Shown: positions 23,220-33,069 of the stretch, piece after piece
Layout: every line of letters starts with the position of its first letter
Position numbering within the stretch: position 1 is the first letter of the stretch
DNA from: Tetracladium setigerum
Lineage: Eukaryota; Ascomycota; Leotiomycetes; Helotiales
Direction of reading: 5' to 3'
Length of the DNA stretch: 64,000 bases
NCBI GenBank assembly: GCA_031472005.1
Contig: PZJY01000002.1
Location: 744,001-808,000 of the forward strand
The notes under the pieces: model-generated
Databases searched by the model: none
What the model saw: the letters and a program-made list of their open reading frames with translations, nothing else
Told to the model about the DNA's origin: nothing
Program-made: the position numbers and the translations under genes

Positions 23220-26200
23220 ATGTCTTCAACACCTGCTGTCCAGCAGGCAAATCCATCTATGACGCAAGACCCAAGTCAAGTTCAACCATCGAATAGGGTG
23301 TCCCAACCAAAGGAGCACAAAGATGTTAATGGAGATGCCAATACAGAAACTCCTGACAGCCACGATTCGCAAATCAAAAGCCTGGGATTATCAAAAGTAT
23401 CGGCCGCGGAAGAAATCTCTGATATCCCAACAGGAACTGATAATAACGATCCCGCTAAACAGCTCTCTGTTGGAGACCAGCTCACTGAAGAACTTCGTAT
23501 TGACATCGACGATTTTTCTGTGGCTGGGACTGACATTTATCCGGATTCTTCATCTGACCAGACTTTACCACAAGAAGATGCTCCATACTTTGGAGATACC
23601 TTGATGGATGATGCTCATCCTCATCTTGACGAGGTTCTTGACGAGATTCTTAGAGAGTTAGATGAGAGTCCGGAACATCTAGCCGATCAAGACGGAACAT
23701 CAGATCTCGCTCAGGAGGAGAGGGAGTCAGATGTTTTAAGCGACATCAACAATAAGCAGATCGATTCAGTGACTGCTGTTGCAGAACATGTAAACACGAA
23801 CTCAGAATCGAAGGACGAAGTTACATCTGACACCAATGTTGGAGATCAGTCTCACTCAGACGCTCACGCCAATGACCAAGTCGAAGCCACGAATGGTGAG
23901 GGTAGCTCTGTTGCCGGAGAACAGAAAATTATCCTAGACGCAGGTGTTGAGGAGAAATTGCCCGATTCGAGTGGTCCTATCGTGGAGGAAAGAGACAGAA
24001 TGTACACTGGCGATATTGAAGACGACTCTGGCAACAGGCCATTAAAGTACATTCCAGATTCACAGTTGACGAAGAAGGGCACAAATTTCATTCTTGCCAG
24101 AGCCGCAGCGACCATTCGTAGCAAACTTCCCAACATACCGATTATCCCACGGCTAAGTCGAACCACGCCACAAATATTCTTCGCTTTTCTATATCTTCTC
24201 ACACAGCGAACGTGGGTCGACGCTCACCCAGAGTACTTGACATCCAAAATGAACTTTTTCAAAAGCGTTCTCCACGAAGTTGAATTCCCCAATCCTCTCA
24301 AGCATTTCCTCACCAAGAAAGCCTATCTGAAACGACTTCAAGAAACGATGCTGGATGTCGCTCGCAAGGAATGGGAGCCGCAAACAAAAGGAGAGAAGTT
24401 CAAAGTGCCAGGAATCTATGACGATTTTGACGAGGACCATCCAAACTTCAACGATGTCACTGTTCCCTTTATTACCTGGTATCGACGGGAAGAGTACGAG
24501 TTAACGGCACTGACAGCTCTTGTGCTCGCAAAGACGGAGAGTGACGAAAAGATTGATGCTAGAAGAGCTCGGAAAGAGAAAGACAAAACTCGGCTCTCAA
24601 CTCGAACGAGAGAGCTGTTTCATCTGGTGGATGGACCTAAGGATCTCTTTGAGCGAATCAAGGAACTTCAAGAACAAATTGTGGCTCAGGTTCGCGTACT
24701 TGAGGAGAACTCTACGGAGCTGCCGCCTCCAGCCACCGAGGAAGAATACATTCAAAGATACACTTATTATCTCCCCAAGAAACCAGAGGAAGTGGCTGCT
24801 ATCCGCGCTGCCGAGAAGGAGAGACTTGCACTTCAGAAGCTCAACAATCCAGAACCCGATTCTTCCGAGAAAGATGATGGGGATGAGGTCGCTTCGTCAC
24901 CAGACACCAAGAAGGTTTCTAAATCACTCAAGACTGGCAAAGCAAAGAAGCAGGATACCAAGGCCAAGAAATCCCAGAGTCAATCCTATGAGAGACCTGT
25001 TCGCGCGAGCAAGTTGCAAGCTGCCAAGAAAATGGCAGAATCGTATGCTCAGTATGATGACTTTTCTGAACAAGAGGAACTTGCAGATATGAGTGGAATG
25101 GACCAGGGGTATGAAATTAATGGTCACGGCTACCATCCACAGGATAAAATTGGAGAGCAGACAGAAGACCAAAGCTCTTTCACGCAATATGCCTCTGGCT
25201 ATGACGGTGTCGAGTATAAACCAGCAGCTGGAGAGGAATATCACGGAGCACTTTACCACGAACCGACCTCTCAAGAGGATTATAATCACGATGAAGATGA
25301 TGCTCGTTCCACACTGAGTGACGAGCAAGATGAAGATTTGAGGGAAGACGATCCATATGAGGATGAAGGTTACGATTATCGAGAAAACCACTATCAGGAA
25401 GATGAACAGCAACATCTTCACAATGAAGATGCCAATAACCTCGCTGAGAACGAAGGTATGGAGCAGGATCAACAAGGCGAGTACGATAGCCATAGCGATG
25501 GCCGCAATCATGAGGATGGAGAACAGCCTGTTCACAGCCAAGATTGGCACAACGCTCCTGAAGACGAAGTTATGAAGTTCGACCAATCTGAAGAGGAAGA
25601 AGAGGAAGAGCAGCAATACGGATTTGAAGAAGATACCACCATGAATATCGCCCAAACCTACGCCGGAGACGAAATCGACAACCAATACCAAGAGGACTCT
25701 TCTCCTTCCTCTCGAGATCATACTGCTCATGACTCAAGTCCCTTTCATCAACCACGTGAGGCATCTTCATCACCATTCCAGTCTACATCAACATATAACA
25801 ACAATTCCCCAACACCTCACACACCTCCTCCATCCAGTCCTCTAGTACCGACACGACTATCACCAAAATCCGTTCAAGAAACTTTAGCACAGCCACTTCC
25901 GGGCAAGAAATTGATCCTCAAGTTTAGAACACCGTCTTCTGGTTGGAAGTCATTGTCAACTCCAGCTCCAGATGCAGTTTCTTTTCCGTCTCACCCATCA
26001 ACAGGGGGCAAAACCATTGCAGGTGCCAACCATTCATTACATTCCTCCACAGGAGGGAAAACCCTACCTGAATATCCTTCCCAAAACCATCCTTATATAG
26101 GAGGAAAAACCCTTCCCGACTACCACACCCCAACCCCCAAATCTGCAAAACCCCGCAAGCCAAAATCAAATCCCAAGCCAACTGCCAAACCAATGGCAAA

Positions 26201-26420
26201 ATCCAAGACAGCATCAAAGTCCAAGAAGCGAAGACTCTCAGAGGAAGATATGGATGATGATTTCGACTTTGATATGAGTCTGGTGGCGTTGCATGACAAT
26301 GATGATGAGGATGATGAGGATTTCGTGCCTGGTAGTAGTAAGGAAAAGGGGAAGAAGAAGAAGACGGGTGCTCCTAGAGGAGGTGGGATTGGAAGGGGAA
26401 GAAAGAAAGCTCGATATTGA
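23220..26420 (+). CDS. Large acidic protein of unknown family, probably nuclear
   Basis: I do not recognise this 1066-aa, intron-free protein. Residues 1-260 are Ser/Asp/Glu-rich and disordered in appearance. Residues 300-480 form the only globular-looking part, with hydrophobic stretches such as PQIFFAFLYLLTQRTWVD and KMNFFKSVLHEVEFPNPLKHFL, then VPFITWYRREEYELTALTALVL; it passes into a charged helical region (RRARKEKDKTR, FERIKELQEQIVAQVRVLEEN). Residues 640-830 are Asp/Glu/Gln/Tyr-rich. A Ser/Pro segment leads to three 16-residue repeats (residues 925-972) and then a Lys-rich basic tail ending RGRKKARY. The acid-basic layout and basic clusters suggest a nuclear or chromatin role, but that is inference only. 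Upstream lies a long CT-rich leader with an old internal duplication. Confidence 0.85.
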   Translation: MSSTPAVQQANPSMTQDPSQVQPSNRVSQPKEHKDVNGDANTETPDSHDSQIKSLGLSKVSAAEEISDIPTGTDNNDPAKQLSVGDQLTEELRIDIDDFSVAGTDIYPDSSSDQTLPQEDAPYFGDTLMDDAHPHLDEVLDEILRELDESPEHLADQDGTSDLAQEERESDVLSDINNKQIDSVTAVAEHVNTNSESKDEVTSDTNVGDQSHSDAHANDQVEATNGEGSSVAGEQKIILDAGVEEKLPDSSGPIVEERDRMYTGDIEDDSGNRPLKYIPDSQLTKKGTNFILARAAATIRSKLPNIPIIPRLSRTTPQIFFAFLYLLTQRTWVDAHPEYLTSKMNFFKSVLHEVEFPNPLKHFLTKKAYLKRLQETMLDVARKEWEPQTKGEKFKVPGIYDDFDEDHPNFNDVTVPFITWYRREEYELTALTALVLAKTESDEKIDARRARKEKDKTRLSTRTRELFHLVDGPKDLFERIKELQEQIVAQVRVLEENSTELPPPATEEEYIQRYTYYLPKKPEEVAAIRAAEKERLALQKLNNPEPDSSEKDDGDEVASSPDTKKVSKSLKTGKAKKQDTKAKKSQSQSYERPVRASKLQAAKKMAESYAQYDDFSEQEELADMSGMDQGYEINGHGYHPQDKIGEQTEDQSSFTQYASGYDGVEYKPAAGEEYHGALYHEPTSQEDYNHDEDDARSTLSDEQDEDLREDDPYEDEGYDYRENHYQEDEQQHLHNEDANNLAENEGMEQDQQGEYDSHSDGRNHEDGEQPVHSQDWHNAPEDEVMKFDQSEEEEEEEQQYGFEEDTTMNIAQTYAGDEIDNQYQEDSSPSSRDHTAHDSSPFHQPREASSSPFQSTSTYNNNSPTPHTPPPSSPLVPTRLSPKSVQETLAQPLPGKKLILKFRTPSSGWKSLSTPAPDAVSFPSHPSTGGKTIAGANHSLHSSTGGKTLPEYPSQNHPYIGGKTLPDYHTPTPKSAKPRKPKSNPKPTAKPMAKSKTASKSKKRRLSEEDMDDDFDFDMSLVALHDNDDEDDEDFVPGSSKEKGKKKKTGAPRGGGIGRGRKKARY
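25992..26135 (+). repeat. Three in-frame 48-bp tandem repeats (16 aa each)
   Basis: Copies start at 25992, 26040 and 26088, an exact 48-bp period. Each encodes H-x-x-[T/I]-G-G-K-T-[I/L] and then a more variable half. The third copy differs most. They lie just before the basic tail of the acidic protein. Confidence 0.9.
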
Positions 26421-27009
26421 GGGATGGGTGGTATATGCATGCAGTGTGGGTGAGTGCAGAATTGGTGATGGATCTATTTTCGATCTTTCTCCTGCTTGCT
26501 CTATTGATTGGGGATTTTAACACCCAGGGGGAGAGAAATGGAGAGGGAAGGGCGTGAGATCTCCAGACCGTATTTTTCCAGATCCAATTCGAGGTGGCTG
26601 TGCGTGGATCCTTTCAATTCACGGGGAGAGAATTGGATGGAATGGGAATGGGAATGGAAATACAGTTTTATCAAGTGTTGCTTAGCAGTGGAGGAATGGC
26701 GGGACGTTTTATGATCCAGCCCAGATACAATACCGCCGCATTTTGGTATCGCCTCGATGAGTACCGTCGCTTAACTGAGAGCGAGCGAGAGATACAGAGT
26801 ATACTACATATATATAAAAATAAATTAATGAGGAGTAAACTCGCTTATTTACTTAGCTTTGGCGCCTCGTACGTTTCGTCACTTTATTCTATGATTTTAA
26901 CATAGAAAAAAAGTCAAAATGTTGAATTAAATTTCTACCATATTCTAGCCATACTTACAACCATTTCTTTACCATAGTCTAGCTATCTACCTAATGTCTC
27001 CCTTCATGT
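26421..27009. other. No gene seen: convergent 3' region
   Basis: About 590 bp between the plus-strand acidic gene and the minus-strand dehydratase, expected to hold both 3' ends. It becomes AT-rich after 26800. No terminator-like structure can be named with confidence. Confidence 0.5.
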
Positions 27010-28410
27010 CTACTTCTCAACCAGCAACATTCTCAGCAACCTTCTCCCCATCCAACCCCACCTTCCCCGTCTCCCTCTCACTCTCACCCTTCCCTCCCTC
27101 CTCAGCAAACAACTTCCCCAAAGCCTCCATACTCGTATTCCCCCGGAAAACACAATCCCCACATCCCAACCCTCCTCACCCCCCTCCCTCTCCACCAACC
27201 TCCTAAAATCCTCATTATACAACGCCACAGCCAACGGTACCACAGCACTCGGCTCAACCACGACCTTCATCCTCTCAAATACCAATCTCAGCGCCCTCTT
27301 GATCTCCTCCTCCGTCACACTAAACATCTCCCTCACCAACCTCCTCTCATAAATAATGCCCCACGGATACTTCCCCACGGGCGTCCTCAAGCCATCCGCA
27401 ATCGTCAAAGTCTTCACACTCTCCACCCTCTTCCCACTCTCAAACCCCCTCCTCGCATCATCAGCGCCCTCAAACGACGGCTCAGATCCAAAAACATGAA
27501 TCCCCGTCCCCTCCGCACTCAGTGCAACACCGGATAACATACCGCCACCACCACAAGGCGCAATAATCGCATTCAAAGCCCCCTTCCTACTCTTACTCTT
27601 ACTGCCCTCCGGCACCGAAACCAAACTTCTCTCTCCCCTCTTCGCCGCCGCAATAAGACCCTCAACTTGTTCCTGGAATTCAATACCCAATGTTCCCTGT
27701 CCGAGTATGATATCTGGATGGTCATAAGGCGGGATGAGCGTCGCGCCCGTTTTCTGTTGGAGTTCTGCAACGACTGCTTCACGCTCGACACTCGTGCTAC
27801 CGCTGAACACGACGTTGGAGCCGTAGGCCTGCGTGGCTGCTATTTTCGTGGCCGTGGATATCGTGGGCATGACGATGTGTGCGGGAATGCCCATTCTTTG
27901 GGCTGCGAGGGAGAGTGCTTGTGCGTGGTTTCCTATGGTGATTTTGACACCATATCAGCTTTTTTTGGTATTCTCAAAAACAACCAAACACTGCACTCTC
28001 TCCAATTCCCCAGTTCCCCAATTCCTCAATCCCCAATTACAAGCAGAAACCAAGAAAATACAAATACTAACCACTACTATGCGTAACCACCCCCCTCACC
28101 CTCCCACCACTCTCCTCCCACCCCTCCTCGCCCATCAACCTAATCAACGCATGAAAAGCCCCTCGGGCCTTAAACGCCCCAATCTTCTGATAATTCTCGC
28201 ATTTGAACCACAGTCTGATCACGGGCTTCGCTGGCTCCTGCCCAGCCCATTGTGTGTCGTTGAGTGCTGCTGCCGTCTGAGGAGTCGAGGCGAGTGTCGT
28301 GAGCGTGGTATTGGCGAGGACGGGCGTGTAGTGGATGTATGGTTTTATCTTCTCGAGAGCTGCGATGACTGAGGGGCGCGTTAGTGGGGGGATTTGGCGG
28401 GGTCGGCCAT
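27010..28410 (-). CDS. PLP-dependent serine/threonine dehydratase or serine racemase, with two apparent frameshifts
   Basis: A fold-type II PLP enzyme that would deaminate serine/threonine (or a hydroxyaspartate) or racemise serine. Exons are 28410-28072 and 27932-27017; the 139-bp intron (GTTAGT...ATAG) rebuilds SSGNHAQALSLAA. Motifs include the PLP-lysine segment KIGAFKARGA (about residue 80), the phosphate loop CGGGGMLSG (about 240), EPSFEGADD and TIADGLRTPVG. There is no ACT domain, so it is not the biosynthetic Ilv1 enzyme. Two breaks are seen. After the start ATG (in AAAAATGGCC context) the frame stops at codon 10 unless the C6 run at 28386-28391 gains one C. At the C-terminus the expected FSGGNTSMEALGKLF needs one more G in the G5 run at 27140-27144. 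With both, the product is 418 aa ending at 27017; as written, the main frame runs to 27010. Confidence 0.8.
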
Positions 28411-28912
28411 TTTTGTTTTTGGTGTTGGTGTTTTTGTTTTGGTAGGAATGGATTGATGGGAGTGGTGAAAGGGAAATGATTGAGATGGTTGATGTAGGAG
28501 TGAGGGAATGAAGTCAAGATATAGAAGATGAAAAAGAGGGTGCCTGGTGAAAGAATGTTCTGGGGGATTGTATAGTGGACCCTTGTCACTCAATCTCGCG
28601 CCAAAAGTTTTAGTTGATGACTCGAATACAGGATGGGATGCATCAGCTTCCTGCATTGTAACAAAAATTACCTTGTGCCGCGCAAAAGAATCGGATGGAA
28701 CAATGGAAACGAGGAGTCATAGAGATACCAGTATCACCGAAATCCAATTGAGGCAACTGCAAGTTTGTTGAACAAAAAAACTTTTGAATTCCAGGTACCA
28801 AGTTCCCGATTGGTAGAGATATAGTACAATCGTTACGCCGGATATTCTCCCATTCAAAATCAAAACGCAAAAACCCCCCGCCTGCTATAGACAACCAGCT
28901 ACCTCAACTCAC
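28411..28912. other. Promoter and leader of the dehydratase gene; no gene seen
   Basis: About 500 bp. The minus strand just before 28410 is a C/A/T-rich leader ending CAAAAACAAAAATGG, a good start context. A TGACTCG word, one base off the Gcn4/CPC1 consensus, sits at 28617-28623. No coding potential is supported. Confidence 0.5.
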
Positions 28913-30351
28913 TTACTTCGCGTTCTCGGGTCGGAGAGATCTGCAGCATTCAATGTTAGTGAACGAATCAGATGGCAAGACAATGGAAGAAGTATTAAGA
29001 CTTACCGGACAGCCTTTCCAGCTCTCCAGATCTCCAAATCACGGATCTCCTTCATCTCAGCCTCGTACTTCTCACGGTAATCTGGCTGCGAGTTGAACTC
29101 GAGCGATCGTTGGGTCTCCTTTCCGGTCTTGACAGAGTCGTAGAGATCATTGAAGACTGGCTTCAAGGCATCCTTGAACTTTCCGCTCCAGTCAATGGCA
29201 CCACGACGAGCGGTGGTAGAGCATGCCTCGTACATCCAGTCCATACCGTTGGCGGCAATCAATGGGTACAAAGATTGAGTGGCCTCCTCGACGGTCTCGT
29301 TGAAGGCCTCAGATGGGCTGTGACCTTGCTCACGGAGAACCTCGTATTGTGCGAGGAACATACCGTGGATACCTCCCATCAAGCAACCACGCTCTCCGTA
29401 CAAGTCGGAGTAGACCTCCTTCTCGAAGGTGGTCTCGTAGAGGTAACCAGATCCGACACCAACACCGAGGGCAATGGCCTTCTCTTGGGCCTTACCGGTG
29501 ACGTCTTGGTAGACAGCGATGGAGGAGTTGATACCACGGCCGTCCTTGAAGAGAGTTCGGACAGTTCGTCCAGATCCCTTAGGGGCAACGAGGATGACAT
29601 CGACATCGGTAGGAACATCAACCTTGGTTTGCTCCTTGAAGACTGGGGAGAAACCGTGGGAGAAGTAGAGGGTCTGTGCGATCTTGGTTAGTTTTGGTGC
29701 CTCACATAGATGAGGTGACGATATTTACCTTTCCCTTGGTGATTTGGGGCTTGATAGCAGGCCAGGTCTCACTTTGGGCAGCATCAGAGAGCAAGTTCAT
29801 GATGATGGTACCCCTGGAGATAGCCTCGTCGACCTCGAAGAGAGTCTCTCCTGGAACCCAGCCATCTTCCTGGGCGTCCTTCCATGACTGACCGTTCTTT
29901 CGGACACCGACGACAACCTTCAATCCCTGATCACGCATGTTCAAAGATTGGGCGTGTCCTTGCGAACCGTAACCGATGATGGCCATTGTGTCATTCTTGA
30001 AGTACTCCTACTCTAGTATCAGTATGCTGTCGAAGAAGTTTCCGGCTCAATTGAAATGACTCGCCTGGAGCTTCTCGCGGGGCCAGTCTGCACGCTCTGT
30101 GAAGGAAGCTGTGTTAGCACGCAATTCGTAGCATTGAGATCAGAGAGTATCTTACCATAAACCTTCTCCTTTGTGCCAGCAAAGTCAATGGTCTTCACAC
30201 CACGCACTTGTTGCGATGCAGCAACGGCAGCTCTGGCCGCTGGGCGACGAGTAGCAGCGTTGACAGCAGAAACGAAAGTGCGGCGGGCTGGGGCATTGAG
30301 CTGCTTTGCCAATGGCGAGCGGAGAGCTCTGGTGATCTGACGGGAGGCCAT
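28913..30351 (-). CDS. ILV5: Mitochondrial ketol-acid reductoisomerase
   Basis: Acetohydroxyacid isomeroreductase, the second common step of valine, leucine and isoleucine synthesis, NADPH- and Mg-dependent, in mitochondria. Five exons: 30351-30156, 30096-30065, 30007-29729, 29673-29006 and 28940-28913; total 400 aa. An Arg/Ala/Ser-rich N-terminus (MASRQITRALRSPLAKQL) is a matrix-targeting peptide. The Rossmann motif GYGSQGHAQSLN, VAPKGSGRTVR, and the metal-ligand region DLYGERGCLMGG with later TVEEATQSLYPLI are all intact. The 57-bp second intron (30008-30064) begins GCGAGT, so it is a GC-AG intron; this is the only splice that gives the conserved EKLQEYFKND. The last exon codes only SLRPENAK. 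The dehydratase gene follows on the same strand about 500 bp downstream. I saw no exact TGASTCA site in the upstream 700 bp. Confidence 0.97.
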
Positions 30352-31144
30352 GATGTGATATGTGAGGTTGAGTGGAGTGGAGAGGAGAGGAATTGATGTT
30401 GTGGGAGGATGAAGGGAAGAAAGAAGAAGACAAAGTTGATTGTTTTTGTCTGGGGAAATATTTGGTGGAGAGCGAGGTAGGTGAGCGATGACTGGAAATT
30501 TTTGAGAGCTCCGATCTGCGGCCGCCGCTGCGAGGCAATGCCGCAAATCAGAGACAGCCTTGGCAGCAACGAGGCAACATGCCAGGCCTGTCAGCAACCA
30601 GCCAATGGCGGGCGAGGTGATAGTTAGCAGCTTTGTTAGCCTTTCATTAGCGGCCTTGTCAATATATATGGAGCAGAGGGAAGGGTGGACGGCCGTCGAG
30701 AATATGTTTGAAGATACGTAAACATCTTTCATGCTTGCTTACACTCTATGCATTAGAGGGAACTCGAGGGAGGCCAACAGCACATAGATGGATGGAAGGG
30801 TAACAATGTAAATAGCATAATCGTTGGGTCTATCATCAGGTTGAATCAATTCTACTTCTCTCTCTGTCTCTCCCTCTCTCCCTCCGTCCCTCTCGCCCTT
30901 CCTCCCTCCCTTCCTCCCTCTGTCATCACTTCCAAGGAAAACGGTATACGCAGTAATGTATAACTCCAAAGAGGCCGCCGACAACAAGAAACGCCTTCGT
31001 TATGCCGTCGTTATGCTCGTAAAATTGTGCGCGTCTAGATGGTATACCTCGTCTCTGGCCCTTTCCCATCCTCATTGAGATCCTCCCTCATTCCCATCCC
31101 CACCCACCCCCGTTCCCATTTCCATTCCTGTTGCCCCCTCAGAC
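30352..31144. other. ILV5 promoter and leader; no gene seen
   Basis: About 790 bp. The minus strand before the ILV5 start is C/T/A-rich (polypyrimidine leader). A strong CCTCCCT/CTCTCTC tract lies at about 30855-30925. Open frames across it (237 codons from 30732) run through the ILV5 start region in the same sense and reflect leader composition. Confidence 0.55.
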
Positions 31145-32008
31145 TCATGTCTTCAACACGCGGTCAAAGGTCTGACTCTTGACACTTCCTCCACCCATCG
31201 CTGATCGAACATTGCGCTTGAATCCCTCCCGGTTGGACCGCAAATCCTCAGCAGCATCTTTATTCAAGGGATCGGAAGCATTTGGCTCGAGGAAGAGGAA
31301 CTACATTGTAGAAAAGGTACACGTTAGCCGTCATTTCCTAATTCAATCAACTAAACCCCAGCCAACGGGCGCTAGAAATACTGGGTTCCTCCCGTAGATA
31401 AGTACGTACCTGTAACCCAACGATCACAGCCTGCAGGTTCAAGACCGGCTTCCAGTCCTCGCGCAGAATATTCAAGCAGACATTCCCCTCGAGATCAATA
31501 TTAGGGTGGTAGATCTTCTGCGTGCATTTGACCTTGGGAGCCTCGTGCGGAAAGCCCTGGCCGATCGCAAATGTGAAGTGGAATCGTCCGCCCTTGTACA
31601 TGCCCTCGTCCGGCTCGATGGTGAGTGTGAAATTCAGCGTATCGTCGGGATCAGGGAAATCGGTCTTCATGGTACTGGGGAGCGCGAGCTCTGAGAGATC
31701 TATGGGAGGAAGAAGAAAAGATTAGCAAGAGATCTAACCAACCCCGCCATCATTCCTCGCCCTGGCTATCATCGTGGAAGACAAGTGGCATACCCTTTTG
31801 CACGCGCAGTTGCGCGGCAGTGACCTTCTTTCTCTTGGTTCCAGCAGCAGCATCGGCATTTGCCTCTGACTGCTGCTTTTGTTTCTATGATCAAGTGTCA
31901 GTAGATCATCCAGGCACGCATGCACAGAGGGATGGCGGTGTTGGAGGGGCAGAAAGTGGAGGGGAAAAAACAGGGCGAAATGCGTACCATGGACCAGATC
32001 TTCAACAT
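31145..32008 (-). CDS. UBC12: NEDD8-conjugating E2 enzyme
   Basis: Ubc12 passes the ubiquitin-like protein NEDD8/Rub1 from its E1 to cullins, activating SCF-type ubiquitin ligases. Four exons: 32008-31988, 31884-31794, 31699-31410 and 31300-31145, giving 185 aa, close to human UBC12. The first exon codes only MLKIWSM, the conserved N-terminal docking peptide for the NEDD8 E1. The UBC fold is complete: ELALPSTM, FHFTFAIGQGFPHEAPKV, the HPN motif (KIYHPNIDLEGNVCLNIL) with catalytic cysteine near residue 112, and REDWKPVLNLQAVIVGLQFLFLEPNASDPLNKDAA. All introns are GT-AG and keep frame. The last 50 residues match the family length, with no extra domain. Confidence 0.96.
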
Positions 32009-33069
32009 CTTGAAGGTTGGGTGTACTGTGTACGGTGTGTTTTTGCAATGTGCAGAGTTTGGGATTCTGGCGGGGTTGTTGGGAGGGAGAAGTAGTTGCG
32101 AGGGTGAGTCGAGTGTGTCGAGAGAGTCGAGAGAGTCGGGCTTGGACAAGGCTTAGGCAGGAACTGGCTGGCGAGAGAAGGCAGACACGCCGAGGTGAAA
32201 GTGAATTATGCAAAAGAATAAACCACCCCGAGAACACTCTCAACAAAGAATATGGGATTTAAAACAAGTAATCTGCAAAATCAAGTCCGAGTTGGCAATT
32301 TGTTTTGGATCTTTGTTTTGCCTCTCGGGAGTCTTTGGTGAGGCTGTGGCGACCCGTAGCAATATTTCACTCGAATGGTGTCAGTCACGCTTTCTGATGT
32401 CAAGTAGTGAACAGTGAATAGAGAATCACTTTCTTTTGTACCCAACTTCAAAGCCTGGAATAGTAACAGAGGCATCAATTTACTTTATTAAACATAAGAC
32501 TTCAATATTATCTCAGGTTCCAGTACAGTAAATAGGTAGGTAAGTCAGGTAAGATCTTACTTCAAGACGACAAAGGCTGACCAATAACATCATACGGAAG
32601 TAACTCGGGAATAATATAGATGCCAGGGGATGAATTTCAGAAACCCAAGTTTACAAATTCACAGGAAAGCTTATTATGTTTTCAATTTTTCATTATAATA
32701 ATTGAATATTTCAAGACGAAAAAGACTTACAATATTACACGGACGTAACTCGGCAACGGAAAGTCGAGAAGAACTCACCAGTTTCAAGACCATGAGAAGT
32801 TGTTAGAAACCCAAATTGACTGCTTACGGCAAAAAGTTAATGATTTCTCGTCTGCTGCAATAATCAAGTCAAAGACTTTCGAGTCTTATTATACGAAAGC
32901 ACCTAGGTAACTTTTTGTAACTACCTACCTAGGCAAAGCAACATCAAAGCGAGCCCAAACAAAGTAGATCCCAATCGAGAAAGTCTCCAAGCCAGTATCA
33001 ACAACCCAAACAAACAGATTCACACACCTCCCATCCATCCACGTCAAACCCTTTCCCCCTCATACACAA
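32009..33069. other. No gene seen: intergenic with a diverged direct repeat
   Basis: About 1.06 kb between UBC12 and the dehydrogenase gene, AT-rich from 32450. It contains two related blocks described as a repeat. No frame is convincing. Confidence 0.5.
32555..32830. repeat. Diverged direct repeat, two copies about 150-175 bp apart
   Basis: The first copy starts near 32561 and the second near 32710. Both read TTCAAGACGA, then a purine-rich stretch, then CGGA[A/C]GTAACTCGG, and both later contain AGAAACCCAA (32639 and 32815). Spacing differs by about 27 bp, so indels have accumulated. Confidence 0.55.

Noticed and set aside
24924..25730. 268-codon minus-strand frame with many hydrophobic residues
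   Set aside because: It is the antisense shadow of the acidic protein: Glu/Asp codons read backwards give Leu/Ile/Val/Phe. No independent support.
28170..28589. 139-codon minus-strand frame over the dehydratase start
   Set aside because: It runs in the wrong frame relative to the PLP-lysine segment and its Pro/His/Thr-rich start is leader sequence.
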